Positions 26,690-36,992 are shown, counted from the stretch's first letter. The stretch is 64,000 nucleotides of DNA from Flavobacterium sp. I3-2 (GCF_013389595.1 NZ_CP058306.1:496001-560000), one strand, 5' to 3'. Notes: generated by a model from the letters alone, not told the origin. Program-made: numbers and translations.

Positions 26690-27409
26690 ATGAAAAAACT
26701 AATTGTAATTGCTTGTCTTTTTATTTCAGTAACAAGTGTTGCTCAAAATATGTTCGGAAAAAATCCTTATAGAAACCAACAAGAATTTGATAAACAAAGA
26801 GTTCATTGGGGTTATTTCTTGGGATTCAACACCTATAATTATAAAATTAATTATACAGAAGGTTACGAAGTTAAAAATAACAGTCAAGAAATTCAAGTAC
26901 AAACAAGTGGTGGTTTCAATGTTGGTATGGTTGGTGATCTAAGATTAACTGAATATTTAAATTTGCGTTTTGAACCAGGTTTATATTATGGAAAAAAAAC
27001 ACTTTTTTTTCCACAGTTAGCTGAAGGAAACAATTTGTCTAAAATCAGAACAATTAATTCAACTTACATTAACTTTCCATTATTATTAAAATTCTCAGCT
27101 TTGCGTACCGGAAATATTCGTCCGTATGTTGTGGGCGGTTTTTCTAAATCATTAAATCTTGGAAGCAACGAAGATTCTAAAGATGACAATTACGCAGGAA
27201 AATTTAGAGTAAAAAAATGGACGAACAATTACGAATTAGGTTTAGGAGTTGATTTTTATTTTGAACATTTTAAATTTACACCATCTGTTCGAGGTGTTTT
27301 TGGAATGGGCGATGAATTAGTTCGTGATCGTAATCCACAAAGTCCTTGGACAGGAGGAATAGAGTCAATGAAAACCAGAGCAATCTTAGTTAACTTCACA
27401 TTTCATTAA
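26690..27409 (+). CDS. porT: type IX secretion protein PorT
   Basis: Outer-membrane beta-barrel of 239 residues with a signal peptide ending SVAQ and barrel strands through the C-terminus (ILVNFTFH, aromatic last strand pattern). The length, the QEFDKQRVHWGYFLGFN start of the mature protein and the position right after ubiE/menG fit PorT, required for type IX secretion and, through it, gliding. PorT belongs to the porin-like DUF-type small barrels, so the name rests on similarity and synteny together. Confidence 0.8.
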   Translation: MKKLIVIACLFISVTSVAQNMFGKNPYRNQQEFDKQRVHWGYFLGFNTYNYKINYTEGYEVKNNSQEIQVQTSGGFNVGMVGDLRLTEYLNLRFEPGLYYGKKTLFFPQLAEGNNLSKIRTINSTYINFPLLLKFSALRTGNIRPYVVGGFSKSLNLGSNEDSKDDNYAGKFRVKKWTNNYELGLGVDFYFEHFKFTPSVRGVFGMGDELVRDRNPQSPWTGGIESMKTRAILVNFTFH

Positions 27410-27416
27410 AAATATT

Positions 27417-27448
27417 AAAAGCTATATCCGTATCAAGATATAGCTTTT
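27417..27448. terminator. bidirectional terminator between porT and the RNA methyltransferase
   Basis: Stem AAAAGCTATATC/GATATAGCTTTT, loop CGTATCAA, T-run on both strands. Confidence 0.85.
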
Positions 27449-27450
27449 TT

Positions 27451-28173
27451 TTATCGTCTAAATTCGCTCAAGGTAATTGCAGTAGCTGTCGCAACATTCA
27501 AACTTTCTGTTACTTGTAAATCTCCGAATCTAGGAATAGAAATACGATGAGTAACTAATTTTTCAATTTCAACAGAAATTCCATTAGCTTCATTTCCCAT
27601 CACAATAATCCCTTCAGTTTTTAACTGTTCTTTATATATGTTATTTCCATCCATGAACGTTCCATATATTGGCACATTAGTTTCTTGTAAATATTTTTTT
27701 AAATCAACATAATGTACATTTACTCGAGTCATTGAACCCATAGTTGCTTGAACGACCTTGGGATTGTAAACATCAACAGAAGTTTCAGAACAAATTAAAT
27801 CAGAAATCCCAAACCAATCACATAATCGAATAATAGTTCCTAAATTTCCAGGATCACGAACATCGTCTAAGGCAACTTTCAATCCGTTTGGTTGAGGCAG
27901 GTTTAAATTGGGCATTTCAAAAACAGCCAAACAAGTATTTGGGTTTGTTAGTGCCGATATTTTTTTTAAATCGGTCTCAGAAATTTGAGTTACTAAATTT
28001 GATGAAACTCCAAAATCAAAATATTCTGTTACATAAATATGAACCAACTTCAAATCAGACGCAATCAATTCTTGAATTACTTTTATTCCTTCTGCAATAA
28101 ACTTCTGATCAATCTCACGAAATTTCTTTTGTTTCAATTGACTGATTTGCTTTATTTGATTTTTACTAATCAT
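27451..28173 (-). CDS. SpoU/TrmH-family RNA 2'-O-ribose methyltransferase
   Basis: 240 residues. An N-terminal substrate-binding domain (about 1-95) precedes the SPOUT knot: LDDVRDPGNLGTIIR (near 107, motif 1), VMGNEANGIS (near 193, motif 2) and ISIPRFGDLQVTESLNVATATAI (near 212 onwards, motif 3). Target RNA cannot be assigned; rRNA or tRNA is likely. It is divergent from tamL, a neighbourhood common in Flavobacteriia. Confidence 0.9.
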   Translation of the reverse strand: MISKNQIKQISQLKQKKFREIDQKFIAEGIKVIQELIASDLKLVHIYVTEYFDFGVSSNLVTQISETDLKKISALTNPNTCLAVFEMPNLNLPQPNGLKVALDDVRDPGNLGTIIRLCDWFGISDLICSETSVDVYNPKVVQATMGSMTRVNVHYVDLKKYLQETNVPIYGTFMDGNNIYKEQLKTEGIIVMGNEANGISVEIEKLVTHRISIPRFGDLQVTESLNVATATAITLSEFRR

Positions 28174-28325
28174 AGGACATTATTAAATATGACGCAAATT
28201 TATAAAGTAAAACTCACAATAAATAGAAACAAAACGAATAAAGTTTTTACATTGTCATAATCTAAAAAAAAGGAATCTTTTAATAAACAAAAAATTGTAT
28301 TTTTACATTCTATTTTATAACGATT

Positions 28326-30887
28326 TTGAAAAAATATATCTCTAAAACGGCAATAGTTATCATTTCAAGCTTAGCTCTATATTCTTGCTCTTTGACAAAA
28401 AGAGTACCAGATGGTGAGCAGCTTTTAATGAAAAATGAGATTTTAAAAAATGGCAAAAAAGAAACTTCAGATGCCATAACAGGACAGTTATATCAACATC
28501 CGAATTCTAACTTGCTTGGCATGAGAATTCGTTTGCAATTATATAATTTGGCTAAGGTTGATGCAGATTCATCATACAACGCTTGGTTAAAACAAAATCC
28601 GAATACAAATAAATTTTTAAATTCTGTTTTATCTGCAAAACAAACCGATCGTTTAGGTAATTCTTTTTTGGTTTCTGGAATCAGCAATTCATTAAAAAAC
28701 TTAGGAGAAAAACCAGTACTTTTAAAAGAAGATCAAGCGGAAAAATCTACATTGAGATTGCGAAATTATTTTTTTAATCGTGGTTTTTTCAACACAAAAG
28801 TTGCCTATAAAATAGATTCTATCAAACCTAAAGAAGCAAAAGTAGATTATACGATTACAACGGGAAGCCCTTTTTATATCGATAGTTTATATGCAACAGT
28901 TCATTCTGAAGATTTAAAAACTTTATATAATTTAAATGAAAAACGTTCTTTAATCAAAACCGGAAAACAATATAACAGTGCTGTTTTAGACGAAGAAAGA
29001 GATCGAATTACTACGCTTTTTAGAAACAATGGCGCCTATGATTTTCAAAAAACTTTTATTAATTATGAAATTGATACAGTTGGTAAAAATCACAAAGCTG
29101 ACATCAATCTTATAATTAATGACAAGACTGTAAAAACGGGAGATTCTTTAATCAAACAACCTTTCAAATTATATTCGTTAAGCAAAGTCAACATCTACAC
29201 TTTGAACAAAACCGCAAGCAACCGAAGAATGCTTACGGACACCATTGAATACAATGGCATTAAAATATTGAGCGAAGGTCCACTAAATTATCGTCCGAAA
29301 GTATTAACAAATACTATATTTCTTGAACCAGAGACAAAATATAGTGACAGTAGACGTTTATTAACTTCACGTTCTTTAAGTAATTTACGCGTTTTTAATT
29401 ATCCGTCAATTGAATTTGTAAAAGACCCAGCTGACAGTACTGGTTTATCTTTAATCACTAATATTACTTTGGTTCCTAAAGAACGAGCTGTATTCAAACC
29501 TTCGATTGATGTCACACATTCAAACATACAAGATTTTGGAATTCTTGGAAGTTTAGGATATGATTTCAACAATGTTTTTAAAGGTGCTGAAATTTTAAGC
29601 GTTGGTGTAAGAGGAAGTATTGGTTCTTCTGCAAGTAAATATCGAAGTAATCAAAACACTTTTTTTGACATTTTAGAATATGGAGCTGACGTAAAATTAT
29701 CATTTCCTAGATTTGTATTTTTTACAAACACAGATAAAATTTTACCAAGAAGAATGTTTCCAGTTACCAATGTTAGTTTAGGATTTTCGAGTCAACAAAA
29801 TATTGGTTTAGACAAGAGAAACCTAACAGCCGTTTATAATTACAACTGGAGCCCACAAAGAAGAACAAATTTTAATCTAGATTTATTGAATTTACAATAC
29901 GTCAGAAATTTAAATCCTGGAAACTATTTCAATGTCTATAAATCTTCATATAATACTTTAAATAATTTAGCTCACATGACTGATACAAATCCTGATTATT
30001 TAAATAGTCAAGGAAATTTGAATATTAGTGGTGGCGGTCCAGACAAATTTATACATGATGTATTAAACGGAAATACAACTTTTCCAAGTAATTCATCTGA
30101 ATACAAAACGATACGAAGTATTAATGAAAGAAAGAATAGACTTACAGAAAACAATTTAATTCTGGCATCTAACATTACCTTCACACAATCCTCTAGAACG
30201 AATATTGATGATAATGAATTTTATATTTTCAGATCAAAAATAGAATCTGCTGGTAATTTAGCAAGCTTGTTATCTAATCTTCAAAAAAACAATGTTCGAG
30301 AAGATGGTTCAAAAACATTATTTGATGTTGCTTATTCGCAATATATCAAAGGAGAAGTAGATTATATCAAATATTTCGATTTAGGAAATAAAAAAGTAAT
30401 TGCAGTACGAGCTTTCGGTGGTATTGCAATTCCGTACGGAAATTCCAATAGCATACCGTTCTCACGAAGTTATTTTGCTGGTGGATCCAACGACAATCGC
30501 GCTTGGCAATCGTATCGTTTAGGACCAGGAAGTAGCGAAGGTGTAAATGATTTTAATGAAGCAAATATGAAATTGGCATTTTCATTTGAATACAGATTCA
30601 ATATTACAGGAAAATGGAATTTAGGTTTGTTTGCCGATGCAGGTAATATTTGGAATGTTTTAGACAATGTTGAAGACGAGTCAATGAATTTTGAAGGACT
30701 TAAATCATTAGAAGAAATTGCCCTTGGAACAGGATTTGGAATTCGATATGATTTAGGCTTTTTCGTAATACGCTGTGACATAGGATTTAAAACATACAAC
30801 CCAGGTAAATCTCCTGGTGAAAGATGGTTCAAAGAATTAAATATTAGAGATGCAGTTTTAAATGTAGGAATTAACTATCCATTTTAA
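28326..30887 (+). CDS. TamL-type Omp85 lipoprotein
   Basis: 853 residues starting at TTG, since no in-frame ATG gives the signal. The N-terminus is a lipoprotein signal (LALYSC, lipidated Cys near 21). POTRA-like repeats occupy about 100-400 and an Omp85 bacterial surface antigen barrel about 430-853, with the conserved FAGGSNDNRAWQSYRLGPG segment near 718 and a terminal aromatic strand (INYPF). In Bacteroidota this lipidated BamA/TamA relative is called TamL and is paired with TamB, not seen here. It helps build or export outer-membrane components. Confidence 0.82.
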   Translation: MKKYISKTAIVIISSLALYSCSLTKRVPDGEQLLMKNEILKNGKKETSDAITGQLYQHPNSNLLGMRIRLQLYNLAKVDADSSYNAWLKQNPNTNKFLNSVLSAKQTDRLGNSFLVSGISNSLKNLGEKPVLLKEDQAEKSTLRLRNYFFNRGFFNTKVAYKIDSIKPKEAKVDYTITTGSPFYIDSLYATVHSEDLKTLYNLNEKRSLIKTGKQYNSAVLDEERDRITTLFRNNGAYDFQKTFINYEIDTVGKNHKADINLIINDKTVKTGDSLIKQPFKLYSLSKVNIYTLNKTASNRRMLTDTIEYNGIKILSEGPLNYRPKVLTNTIFLEPETKYSDSRRLLTSRSLSNLRVFNYPSIEFVKDPADSTGLSLITNITLVPKERAVFKPSIDVTHSNIQDFGILGSLGYDFNNVFKGAEILSVGVRGSIGSSASKYRSNQNTFFDILEYGADVKLSFPRFVFFTNTDKILPRRMFPVTNVSLGFSSQQNIGLDKRNLTAVYNYNWSPQRRTNFNLDLLNLQYVRNLNPGNYFNVYKSSYNTLNNLAHMTDTNPDYLNSQGNLNISGGGPDKFIHDVLNGNTTFPSNSSEYKTIRSINERKNRLTENNLILASNITFTQSSRTNIDDNEFYIFRSKIESAGNLASLLSNLQKNNVREDGSKTLFDVAYSQYIKGEVDYIKYFDLGNKKVIAVRAFGGIAIPYGNSNSIPFSRSYFAGGSNDNRAWQSYRLGPGSSEGVNDFNEANMKLAFSFEYRFNITGKWNLGLFADAGNIWNVLDNVEDESMNFEGLKSLEEIALGTGFGIRYDLGFFVIRCDIGFKTYNPGKSPGERWFKELNIRDAVLNVGINYPF

Positions 30888-30896
30888 TAAAATTAC

Positions 30897-30904
30897 TATT
30901 TTTG
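30897..30904 (+). promoter_or_regulatory. fbaA -7 element
   Basis: TATTTTTG, exact match, 37 bases before the ATG at 30941. Confidence 0.45.
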
Positions 30905-30940
30905 TAAACATTTTAATAAACAAAAAAACACAACTAAAAT

Positions 30941-32008
30941 ATGGCACATAACATTAAACCTGGAGTAGCTACAGGAGATCAAGTACAAGAAATTTTCAGA
31001 TATGCAAAAGAAAAAGGATTTGCTTTACCTGCAATTAACGTAACAAATTCTAGCAATATCAACGGTGTAATGGAAACAGCAGCAAAATTAAACGCTCCTG
31101 TAATCATTCAATTCTCAAACGGAGGTGGATTATTTATGGCCGGAAAAGGTTTGTCTAATGAAAATGAAAAAGCTGCTATTGCAGGATGTGTTTCTGGTGC
31201 GAAACACGTTCATGAATTAGCTGAATTATACGGTGCTACTGTTATTTTACACACAGATCATTGCGCTAAAAAATTATTACCTTGGATTGATGGATTGTTA
31301 GATGCTAGCGAAAAATTCTTTGCTGAAACTGGTAAACCTTTATTTTCTTCTCATATGATTGATTTATCAGAAGAGCCAATTGAAGAAAACTTAGAAATCT
31401 CTAAAAAATATTTAGAGCGTATGAGTAAAATGGGAATGACTCTAGAAATCGAATTAGGAATTACTGGTGGTGAAGAAGATGGTGTTGATAACTCTGATGT
31501 TGATTCGTCTAAATTATACACACAACCAGAAGAAGTTGCTTATGCATACGAAGAGTTAATGAAAGTATCGCCTCGTTTTACAATTGCAGCTGCTTTCGGA
31601 AATGTTCACGGTGTTTACAAACCAGGTAACGTAAAATTGACTCCAAAAATTTTAGATAATTCTCAAAAATTTGTTGAACAAAAATACGGAACAATCTCAA
31701 ATCCAATCGACTTTGTTTTTCATGGCGGTTCAGGTTCAACATTAGAAGAAATCAGAGAATCTATAGGTTACGGAGTAATTAAAATGAATTTAGATACCGA
31801 TTTACAATTTGCTTTCACTGAAGGAACAAGAGATTATATGGTATCTAAAATTGACTATTTAAAAACACAAATTGGAAATCCAGAAGGAGAAGAACTTCCA
31901 AATAAAAAATATTATGATCCACGTAAATGGTTACGTGAATCAGAATTAACTTTCAACAAACGATTAGAACAAGCTTTCTCTGATTTAAACAACGTAAACA
32001 CGCTGTAA
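30941..32008 (+). CDS. fbaA: class II fructose-bisphosphate aldolase
   Basis: Zinc-dependent aldolase of glycolysis and gluconeogenesis, 355 residues as for E. coli FbaA. Signatures: LPAINVTNSSNINGVMETAA near 28, LHTDHCAKKLLPW near 106 (zinc His and catalytic Asp), FGNVHGVYKPGNV near 222 and FHGGSGSTLEEI near 261. Followed by accD 31 bases on, probably co-transcribed. Confidence 0.97.
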   Translation: MAHNIKPGVATGDQVQEIFRYAKEKGFALPAINVTNSSNINGVMETAAKLNAPVIIQFSNGGGLFMAGKGLSNENEKAAIAGCVSGAKHVHELAELYGATVILHTDHCAKKLLPWIDGLLDASEKFFAETGKPLFSSHMIDLSEEPIEENLEISKKYLERMSKMGMTLEIELGITGGEEDGVDNSDVDSSKLYTQPEEVAYAYEELMKVSPRFTIAAAFGNVHGVYKPGNVKLTPKILDNSQKFVEQKYGTISNPIDFVFHGGSGSTLEEIRESIGYGVIKMNLDTDLQFAFTEGTRDYMVSKIDYLKTQIGNPEGEELPNKKYYDPRKWLRESELTFNKRLEQAFSDLNNVNTL

Positions 32009-32039
32009 CAAAATCGCTTAAGCTATTAAAAATTTAAAT

Positions 32040-32894
32040 ATGGCTTGGTTTAAAAGAACTGAAAAAGGGATTCAAACCCCAACTGAAGATAAAAAAGATA
32101 CTCCAAAAGGTTTATGGTATAAATCTCCAACAGGTAAAATTGTTGATGCAGATGAACTTGCTGCAAATTTATGGGTAAGTCCAGAAGATGGTTATCATGT
32201 TAGAATTGGAAGCAACGAATATTATAAAATTTTATTCGACGATAACAAATACACAGAATTATTTGAAAAAATTGTATCTAAAGATATTTTAGATTTCGTC
32301 GATACAAAAAAATATACAGAACGCTTAAAAGAAGCCCAAAGTAAAACAAAATTAAAAGATGCAGTTCGTGTAGCTGTTGGAAAATCTAAAGGTGCTGACT
32401 TAGTAGTAGCTTGTATGGATTTCGCTTTTATTGGAGGTTCAATGGGATCAGTTGTTGGAGAAAAAATCGCAAGAGGAATTGATTATTCAATCAAACATAA
32501 AATTCCTTTTATGATGATTTCTAAATCTGGTGGAGCACGTATGATGGAAGCTGCTTTTTCATTAATGCAAATGGCAAAAACTTCTGCAAAATTAGCTCAA
32601 CTAGCTGAAGCAAAAATTCCTTATATTTCTTTATGTACCGACCCAACTACTGGTGGAACAACTGCTTCTTATGCAATGTTAGGAGATATTAATATTGCTG
32701 AACCAGGTGCTCTAATTGGTTTTGCAGGACCACGTATTGTAAAAGACACAACAGGTAAAGATTTACCAGAAGGGTTTCAAACTTCTGAATTTTTATTAGA
32801 ACATGGTTTCTTAGATTTTGTTACACATCGTAAAAAATTAAAAGACAGTGTAAATCTTTATATCGATTTAATTTTAAACCAACCGGTTAGATAA
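32040..32894 (+). CDS. accD: acetyl-CoA carboxylase carboxyltransferase beta subunit, zinc-finger-less
   Basis: 284 residues, carboxyltransferase beta subunit that with AccA moves carboxyl from biotin to acetyl-CoA for fatty acid synthesis. The crotonase-like core is conserved: [16 protein letters not shown] near 130, [12 protein letters not shown] near 160, [17 protein letters not shown] near 200 and IGFAGPRIV near 229. The N-terminal zinc ribbon is not: the four Cys of the E. coli protein align with Ser29, Thr31, Ser47 and Asp50. A strong terminator follows. Confidence 0.95.
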   Translation: MAWFKRTEKGIQTPTEDKKDTPKGLWYKSPTGKIVDADELAANLWVSPEDGYHVRIGSNEYYKILFDDNKYTELFEKIVSKDILDFVDTKKYTERLKEAQSKTKLKDAVRVAVGKSKGADLVVACMDFAFIGGSMGSVVGEKIARGIDYSIKHKIPFMMISKSGGARMMEAAFSLMQMAKTSAKLAQLAEAKIPYISLCTDPTTGGTTASYAMLGDINIAEPGALIGFAGPRIVKDTTGKDLPEGFQTSEFLLEHGFLDFVTHRKKLKDSVNLYIDLILNQPVR

Positions 32895-32898
32895 ATAA

Positions 32899-32932
32899 AA
32901 AAAAGCATTTTCAATTTGAAAATGCTTTTTTT
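32899..32932. terminator. bidirectional terminator between accD and the FtsX-type permease
   Basis: Stem GCATTTTCA/TGAAAATGC, loop ATT, A-run before and T-run after. Confidence 0.85.
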
Positions 32933-32949
32933 ATCTTCGCTTTTTATGA

Positions 32950-34197
32950 TTACATTCCTGATCTAATCGCTTCAACTGGATCAAGTTTAGAAGCCGATAT
33001 CGCAGGTAAAATACCCGACAACAAACCAATAAAACTTGCTAACGAAAGTCCGATAATTACGTTTGAAAAACTTAAAATAAATTCAAATGAAGTTGAAGCA
33101 GATACAATAACTGCAATTAAATAAACTAACAAAACCCCAACTAAACCTCCAATAAATGAAAGTATAACAGCTTCAAATAAAAACTGATATAATATAAAAT
33201 GATTCTTTGCTCCTAATGCTTTTTGAATTCCAATAATATGCGTTCGTTCTTTTACAGAAACAAACATAATATTTGCAATTCCGAACCCACCTACTAATAA
33301 AGAAAAAGCACTAATAATCCAACCAACAACATTTAAACTCCCTACAATATTATCAATAAACTCGGTTAAACCAGCAAATTCATTTAAAAAGAAATTGTCT
33401 ATATCAGATGGTTTCAAACCTCTAAATGTACGCAACTTCAAAGTAATATCATCTTTAAAGATACCCGAATCAAATCCTTTGATTGGTTTTACAACAATAA
33501 CAGAAGTTAAATAATTACTATTTTCACCATAATATTGTCTCAAGAAATTCGAAGGAATAAAAACTTGTAAATCTTTTGATTCTCCAAATGAAGAGGATCC
33601 TTGTTTTTCTAAAACACCAATAACATCAAATCGTTTTCCATATAAGCGAACCGTTTGTCCAATTGCATTAACATTCGGAAACAACACTTCGGCAATTTCA
33701 TATCCCAAGACAATAACCGAACTTCCTGAAGCATCTTCACTTTCGTTAAAAAAGCGACCTTTCTCAACCTTAATATTATCTATATATTGATAGTCAAAAC
33801 TACAAGGCGAAATAGAAACATCGTTTGCAGTTGCATATTCTGACTTGATATTTTGTGAATTGGTAAAATAATTAAAAGAAATTCGATCAATACTTACCAC
33901 ATTTCGTTTCAAGTATTCATACTCATCATATTTCATGTCTGGAAATTGTTCCATCTTCCATTTTGGAACATCGGTTGGAGAAAATGAATATTGAAAAATA
34001 TTCAACATTGAATTATCCATTCCTTCTAAATCTTTACGAATTCCTCTATCCATAGAATCCACAGCCGCTAAAACAGCAATTATCGAAAAAATTCCGACAG
34101 TAACACCTAAAAGAGAGAGTAAGGTTCGTAATTTATTTGTCCGTAAGGCATTGAGCGCGAACAATAAACTTTCTTTAATTAACTTTAAATAAATCAT
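32950..34197 (-). CDS. ABC transporter permease (MacB/FtsX family)
   Basis: 415 residues with one N-terminal helix (about 20-45), a MacB-like periplasmic core domain (about 50-260) and three C-terminal helices (near 290-320, 335-365, 380-405) in FtsX topology. The signatures GVTVGIFSIIAVLAAVDSM and KERTHIIGIQKALGAKNHFILYQFLFEAV are typical of mechanotransmission ABC exporters. No ATPase gene is adjacent, so its partner is elsewhere. Substrate unknown. Confidence 0.88.
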   Translation of the reverse strand: MIYLKLIKESLLFALNALRTNKLRTLLSLLGVTVGIFSIIAVLAAVDSMDRGIRKDLEGMDNSMLNIFQYSFSPTDVPKWKMEQFPDMKYDEYEYLKRNVVSIDRISFNYFTNSQNIKSEYATANDVSISPCSFDYQYIDNIKVEKGRFFNESEDASGSSVIVLGYEIAEVLFPNVNAIGQTVRLYGKRFDVIGVLEKQGSSSFGESKDLQVFIPSNFLRQYYGENSNYLTSVIVVKPIKGFDSGIFKDDITLKLRTFRGLKPSDIDNFFLNEFAGLTEFIDNIVGSLNVVGWIISAFSLLVGGFGIANIMFVSVKERTHIIGIQKALGAKNHFILYQFLFEAVILSFIGGLVGVLLVYLIAVIVSASTSFEFILSFSNVIIGLSLASFIGLLSGILPAISASKLDPVEAIRSGM

Positions 34198-34367
34198 TCA
34201 GATTGAATAGAAATTAATATAAATATAAGTAGATAAAAAGTTAAAAAAGTTACACAAATTAAATAAAATATTTTTTTTAGTATTATTTAAAAATCAATTC
34301 ATTTTTTTTTTATTTAATGAATAACATATAGTAATTTTACGTGCTAAATAATGACACAACTATTATA

Positions 34368-35894
34368 ATGACAACAACTAAAAAGATTCAATCTGCATTA
34401 ATATCAGTTTTTGATAAAAATGGTTTAGAACCAATTGTAAAAAAATTACACGAAAACAACGTAATTATTTATTCTACTGGAGGAACAGAAACATTTATCA
34501 AAGATTTAGGTATTCCTGTAGTTCCTGTTGAGGACGTTACATCTTACCCATCTATTTTAGGTGGACGCGTTAAAACTTTACATCCAAAAATTTTTGGTGG
34601 AATTTTAAATCGTCAAGACCATGAAGGAGATGTACAACAAATGCAAGAATATGCAATTCCTCAAATCGATTTAGTTATTGTAGATTTATATCCGTTCGAA
34701 AAAACAGTTGCATCAAAAGCACCTGAAGCTGATATCATAGAAAAAATTGACATTGGAGGAATTTCTTTAATTCGTGCAGCAGCTAAAAATTTCAAAGATA
34801 CAGTTATCGTTGCTTCTGTAGATGAATACGAATTATTCTTAAACATGATTACCGAAGGTGATGGAGCTACAACTTTAGAACAAAGACGATTATTAGCAAC
34901 ACGCGCTTTCCACGTTTCATCAAATTACGACAGTGCAATTTTCAACTATTTCAATACAGACGAAACTGTTTTAAAAATTAGCGAAGCAAATGGTCAAACG
35001 TTACGATATGGAGAAAACCCACATCAAAAAGGATTTTTCTTTGGAAATTTTGACGAAATGTTTACAAAAGTTCACGGAAAAGAGTTATCTTACAATAATT
35101 TATTAGATGTTGATGCTGGTGTAAAATTAATGGAAGAGTTCAAAAACGAAGCTCCAACATTTGCAATCCTTAAACATAACAATGCTTGTGGCGTTGCTCA
35201 AAAAACAACAATGGTTGATGCTTATCTGACAGCTTTAGCTGGTGACCCAACTTCTGCTTTTGGTGGTGTTTTAATTGCTAACGGAAAAATTGATGTCGCA
35301 ACAGCCGAAGAAATTAATAAATTATTTTGTGAAATTGTAATCGCACCTTCATATGACGAAGAAGCCATTACTATTTTACAAAGCAAAAAAAATAGAATTA
35401 TTCTAATCATTAACGATGTAGAATTACCAAACAAACAAGTTCGTAGCTGTTTAAACGGAATTTTGGTTCAAGATAAAGATTATATCACAGACACTAAAGA
35501 ACATTTAAACTTTGTTACAAACTTAACACCAACAGAAGAGCAAATTGACGATTTATTATTCGCTTCAAAAATTTGCAAACACACAAAATCAAACACAATT
35601 GTTTTAGTCAAAAACAAACAATTATGTGCTTCTGGAACAGGACAAACATCACGTGTTGACGCTTTAAATCAAGCGATAGAAAAAGCAAACACTTTTAATT
35701 TTGAATTAAAAGGAGCTGTCATGGCAAGTGATGCTTTCTTCCCTTTCCCTGATTGTGTTGAAATTGCAAATAACGCAGGAATCACAGCTGTTATTCAACC
35801 TGGTGGATCAATTAAGGATGAATTAAGTATAAACTATTGTAACGAAAATAATGTTGCAATGGTTACAACAGGAATTCGTCATTTTAAACATTAA
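34368..35894 (+). CDS. purH: bifunctional AICAR transformylase / IMP cyclohydrolase
   Basis: About 508 residues from the Met at 34368 (MTTTKKIQSALIS); the longer frame starts at GTG in the probable promoter. Performs the last two steps of IMP synthesis. The cyclohydrolase domain (about 1-140) has ALISVFDKNGLEPIVKKL, STGGTETFIKDLG and GGRVKTLHPKIFGGIL. The transformylase domain has RYGENPHQKG near 219, LKHNNACGVA near 270 and FFPFPDCVEIANNAG near 455. TAATTTTA just before the GTG resembles a -7 element. mreB follows 55 bases later. Confidence 0.96.
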   Translation: MTTTKKIQSALISVFDKNGLEPIVKKLHENNVIIYSTGGTETFIKDLGIPVVPVEDVTSYPSILGGRVKTLHPKIFGGILNRQDHEGDVQQMQEYAIPQIDLVIVDLYPFEKTVASKAPEADIIEKIDIGGISLIRAAAKNFKDTVIVASVDEYELFLNMITEGDGATTLEQRRLLATRAFHVSSNYDSAIFNYFNTDETVLKISEANGQTLRYGENPHQKGFFFGNFDEMFTKVHGKELSYNNLLDVDAGVKLMEEFKNEAPTFAILKHNNACGVAQKTTMVDAYLTALAGDPTSAFGGVLIANGKIDVATAEEINKLFCEIVIAPSYDEEAITILQSKKNRIILIINDVELPNKQVRSCLNGILVQDKDYITDTKEHLNFVTNLTPTEEQIDDLLFASKICKHTKSNTIVLVKNKQLCASGTGQTSRVDALNQAIEKANTFNFELKGAVMASDAFFPFPDCVEIANNAGITAVIQPGGSIKDELSINYCNENNVAMVTTGIRHFKH

Positions 35895-35899
35895 TTTGT

Positions 35900-35907
35900 T
35901 ATTTTTG
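35900..35907 (+). promoter_or_regulatory. -7 element of the mre operon
   Basis: TATTTTTG, exact match, 42 bases before the mreB ATG and just after purH. Confidence 0.5.
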
Positions 35908-35949
35908 TAAGCTAAAAATTTTAACTAACCTAATACCCTTTTAACGAAT

Positions 35950-36978
35950 ATGGGATTTTTTGATTTCATGACCGAGGAAATTGCAATGGACCTTGGTACT
36001 GCTAATACACTTGTTATTCACAATGGAAAAGTTGTGGTAGACAGTCCGTCTATCGTAGCTCGTGATAGAGTTACTGGAAAAATAATTGCAGTAGGGAAAG
36101 AAGCAAGTTTAATGCAGGGTAAAACCCATGATAACATTAAAACCATTCGTCCGTTAAAAGACGGAGTTATTGCTGACTTTGATGCTTCTGAAAAGATGAT
36201 TAGTCTTTTCATTAAAAGTATTCCTGCACTAAAGAAAAAAATGTTCACACCAGCATTACGTATGGTCGTTTGTATTCCGTCTGGAATTACAGAGGTAGAA
36301 ATGCGTGCGGTAAAAGAATCGTGTGAACGCGTAAACGGAAAAGAAGTTTATTTGATTCACGAACCAATGGCAGCTGCAATTGGTATTGGAGTTGACATCA
36401 TGCAACCTAAAGGAAATATGATTGTTGACATAGGTGGTGGAACGTCAGAAATTGCTGTACTTGCTTTAGGCGGAATTGTATGTGATAAATCTGTAAAAAT
36501 TGCTGGTGACGTTTTCACTAACGACATCATCTATTACATGAGAACTCAGCACAACTTATTTGTCGGAGAAGGAACTGCCGAAAAAATTAAAATCCAAATT
36601 GGAGCAGCAATCGAAGATTTAGACCAAGGTCCAGAAGATATGTTAGTTCAAGGTAGAGATTTATTAACAGGTAAACCTAAACAGATAAACGTATCATATC
36701 GTGAAATTGCAAAAGCATTAGACAAATCTATTCAACGAATTGAAGATGCAGTAATGGAAACATTATCGCAAACACCGCCAGAATTAGCAGCTGATATTTA
36801 TAATACAGGAATCTATTTAGCAGGTGGAGGTTCGTTACTAAGAGGTTTAGACAAACGTATTTCTCAAAAAACAGATTTACCAGTTTACATTGCAGAAGAT
36901 CCATTAAGAGCCGTAGTTCGCGGAACAGGAATGGTGATAAAAAACATCAATAAATACAGAAGTATTCTTATAAAATAA
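35950..36978 (+). CDS. mreB: rod shape-determining protein MreB
   Basis: Actin-like filament protein of 342 residues that directs lateral wall growth on the inner membrane. Actin-fold motifs are visible: EIAMDLGTANTLV near 9 (phosphate 1), EPMAAAIGIG near 137, IVDIGGGTSEIAV near 157 (phosphate 2) and LAGGGSLLRGLD near 289 (adenosine). It heads the five-gene operon mreB-mreC-mreD-mrdA-rodA. Confidence 0.98.
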   Translation: MGFFDFMTEEIAMDLGTANTLVIHNGKVVVDSPSIVARDRVTGKIIAVGKEASLMQGKTHDNIKTIRPLKDGVIADFDASEKMISLFIKSIPALKKKMFTPALRMVVCIPSGITEVEMRAVKESCERVNGKEVYLIHEPMAAAIGIGVDIMQPKGNMIVDIGGGTSEIAVLALGGIVCDKSVKIAGDVFTNDIIYYMRTQHNLFVGEGTAEKIKIQIGAAIEDLDQGPEDMLVQGRDLLTGKPKQINVSYREIAKALDKSIQRIEDAVMETLSQTPPELAADIYNTGIYLAGGGSLLRGLDKRISQKTDLPVYIAEDPLRAVVRGTGMVIKNINKYRSILIK

Positions 36979-36992
36979 TATAAAGAAAAAGC

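Noticed and set aside
30470..30832. 120-codon minus-strand frame inside tamL
   Set aside because: Antisense to conserved barrel strands, no independent signals.
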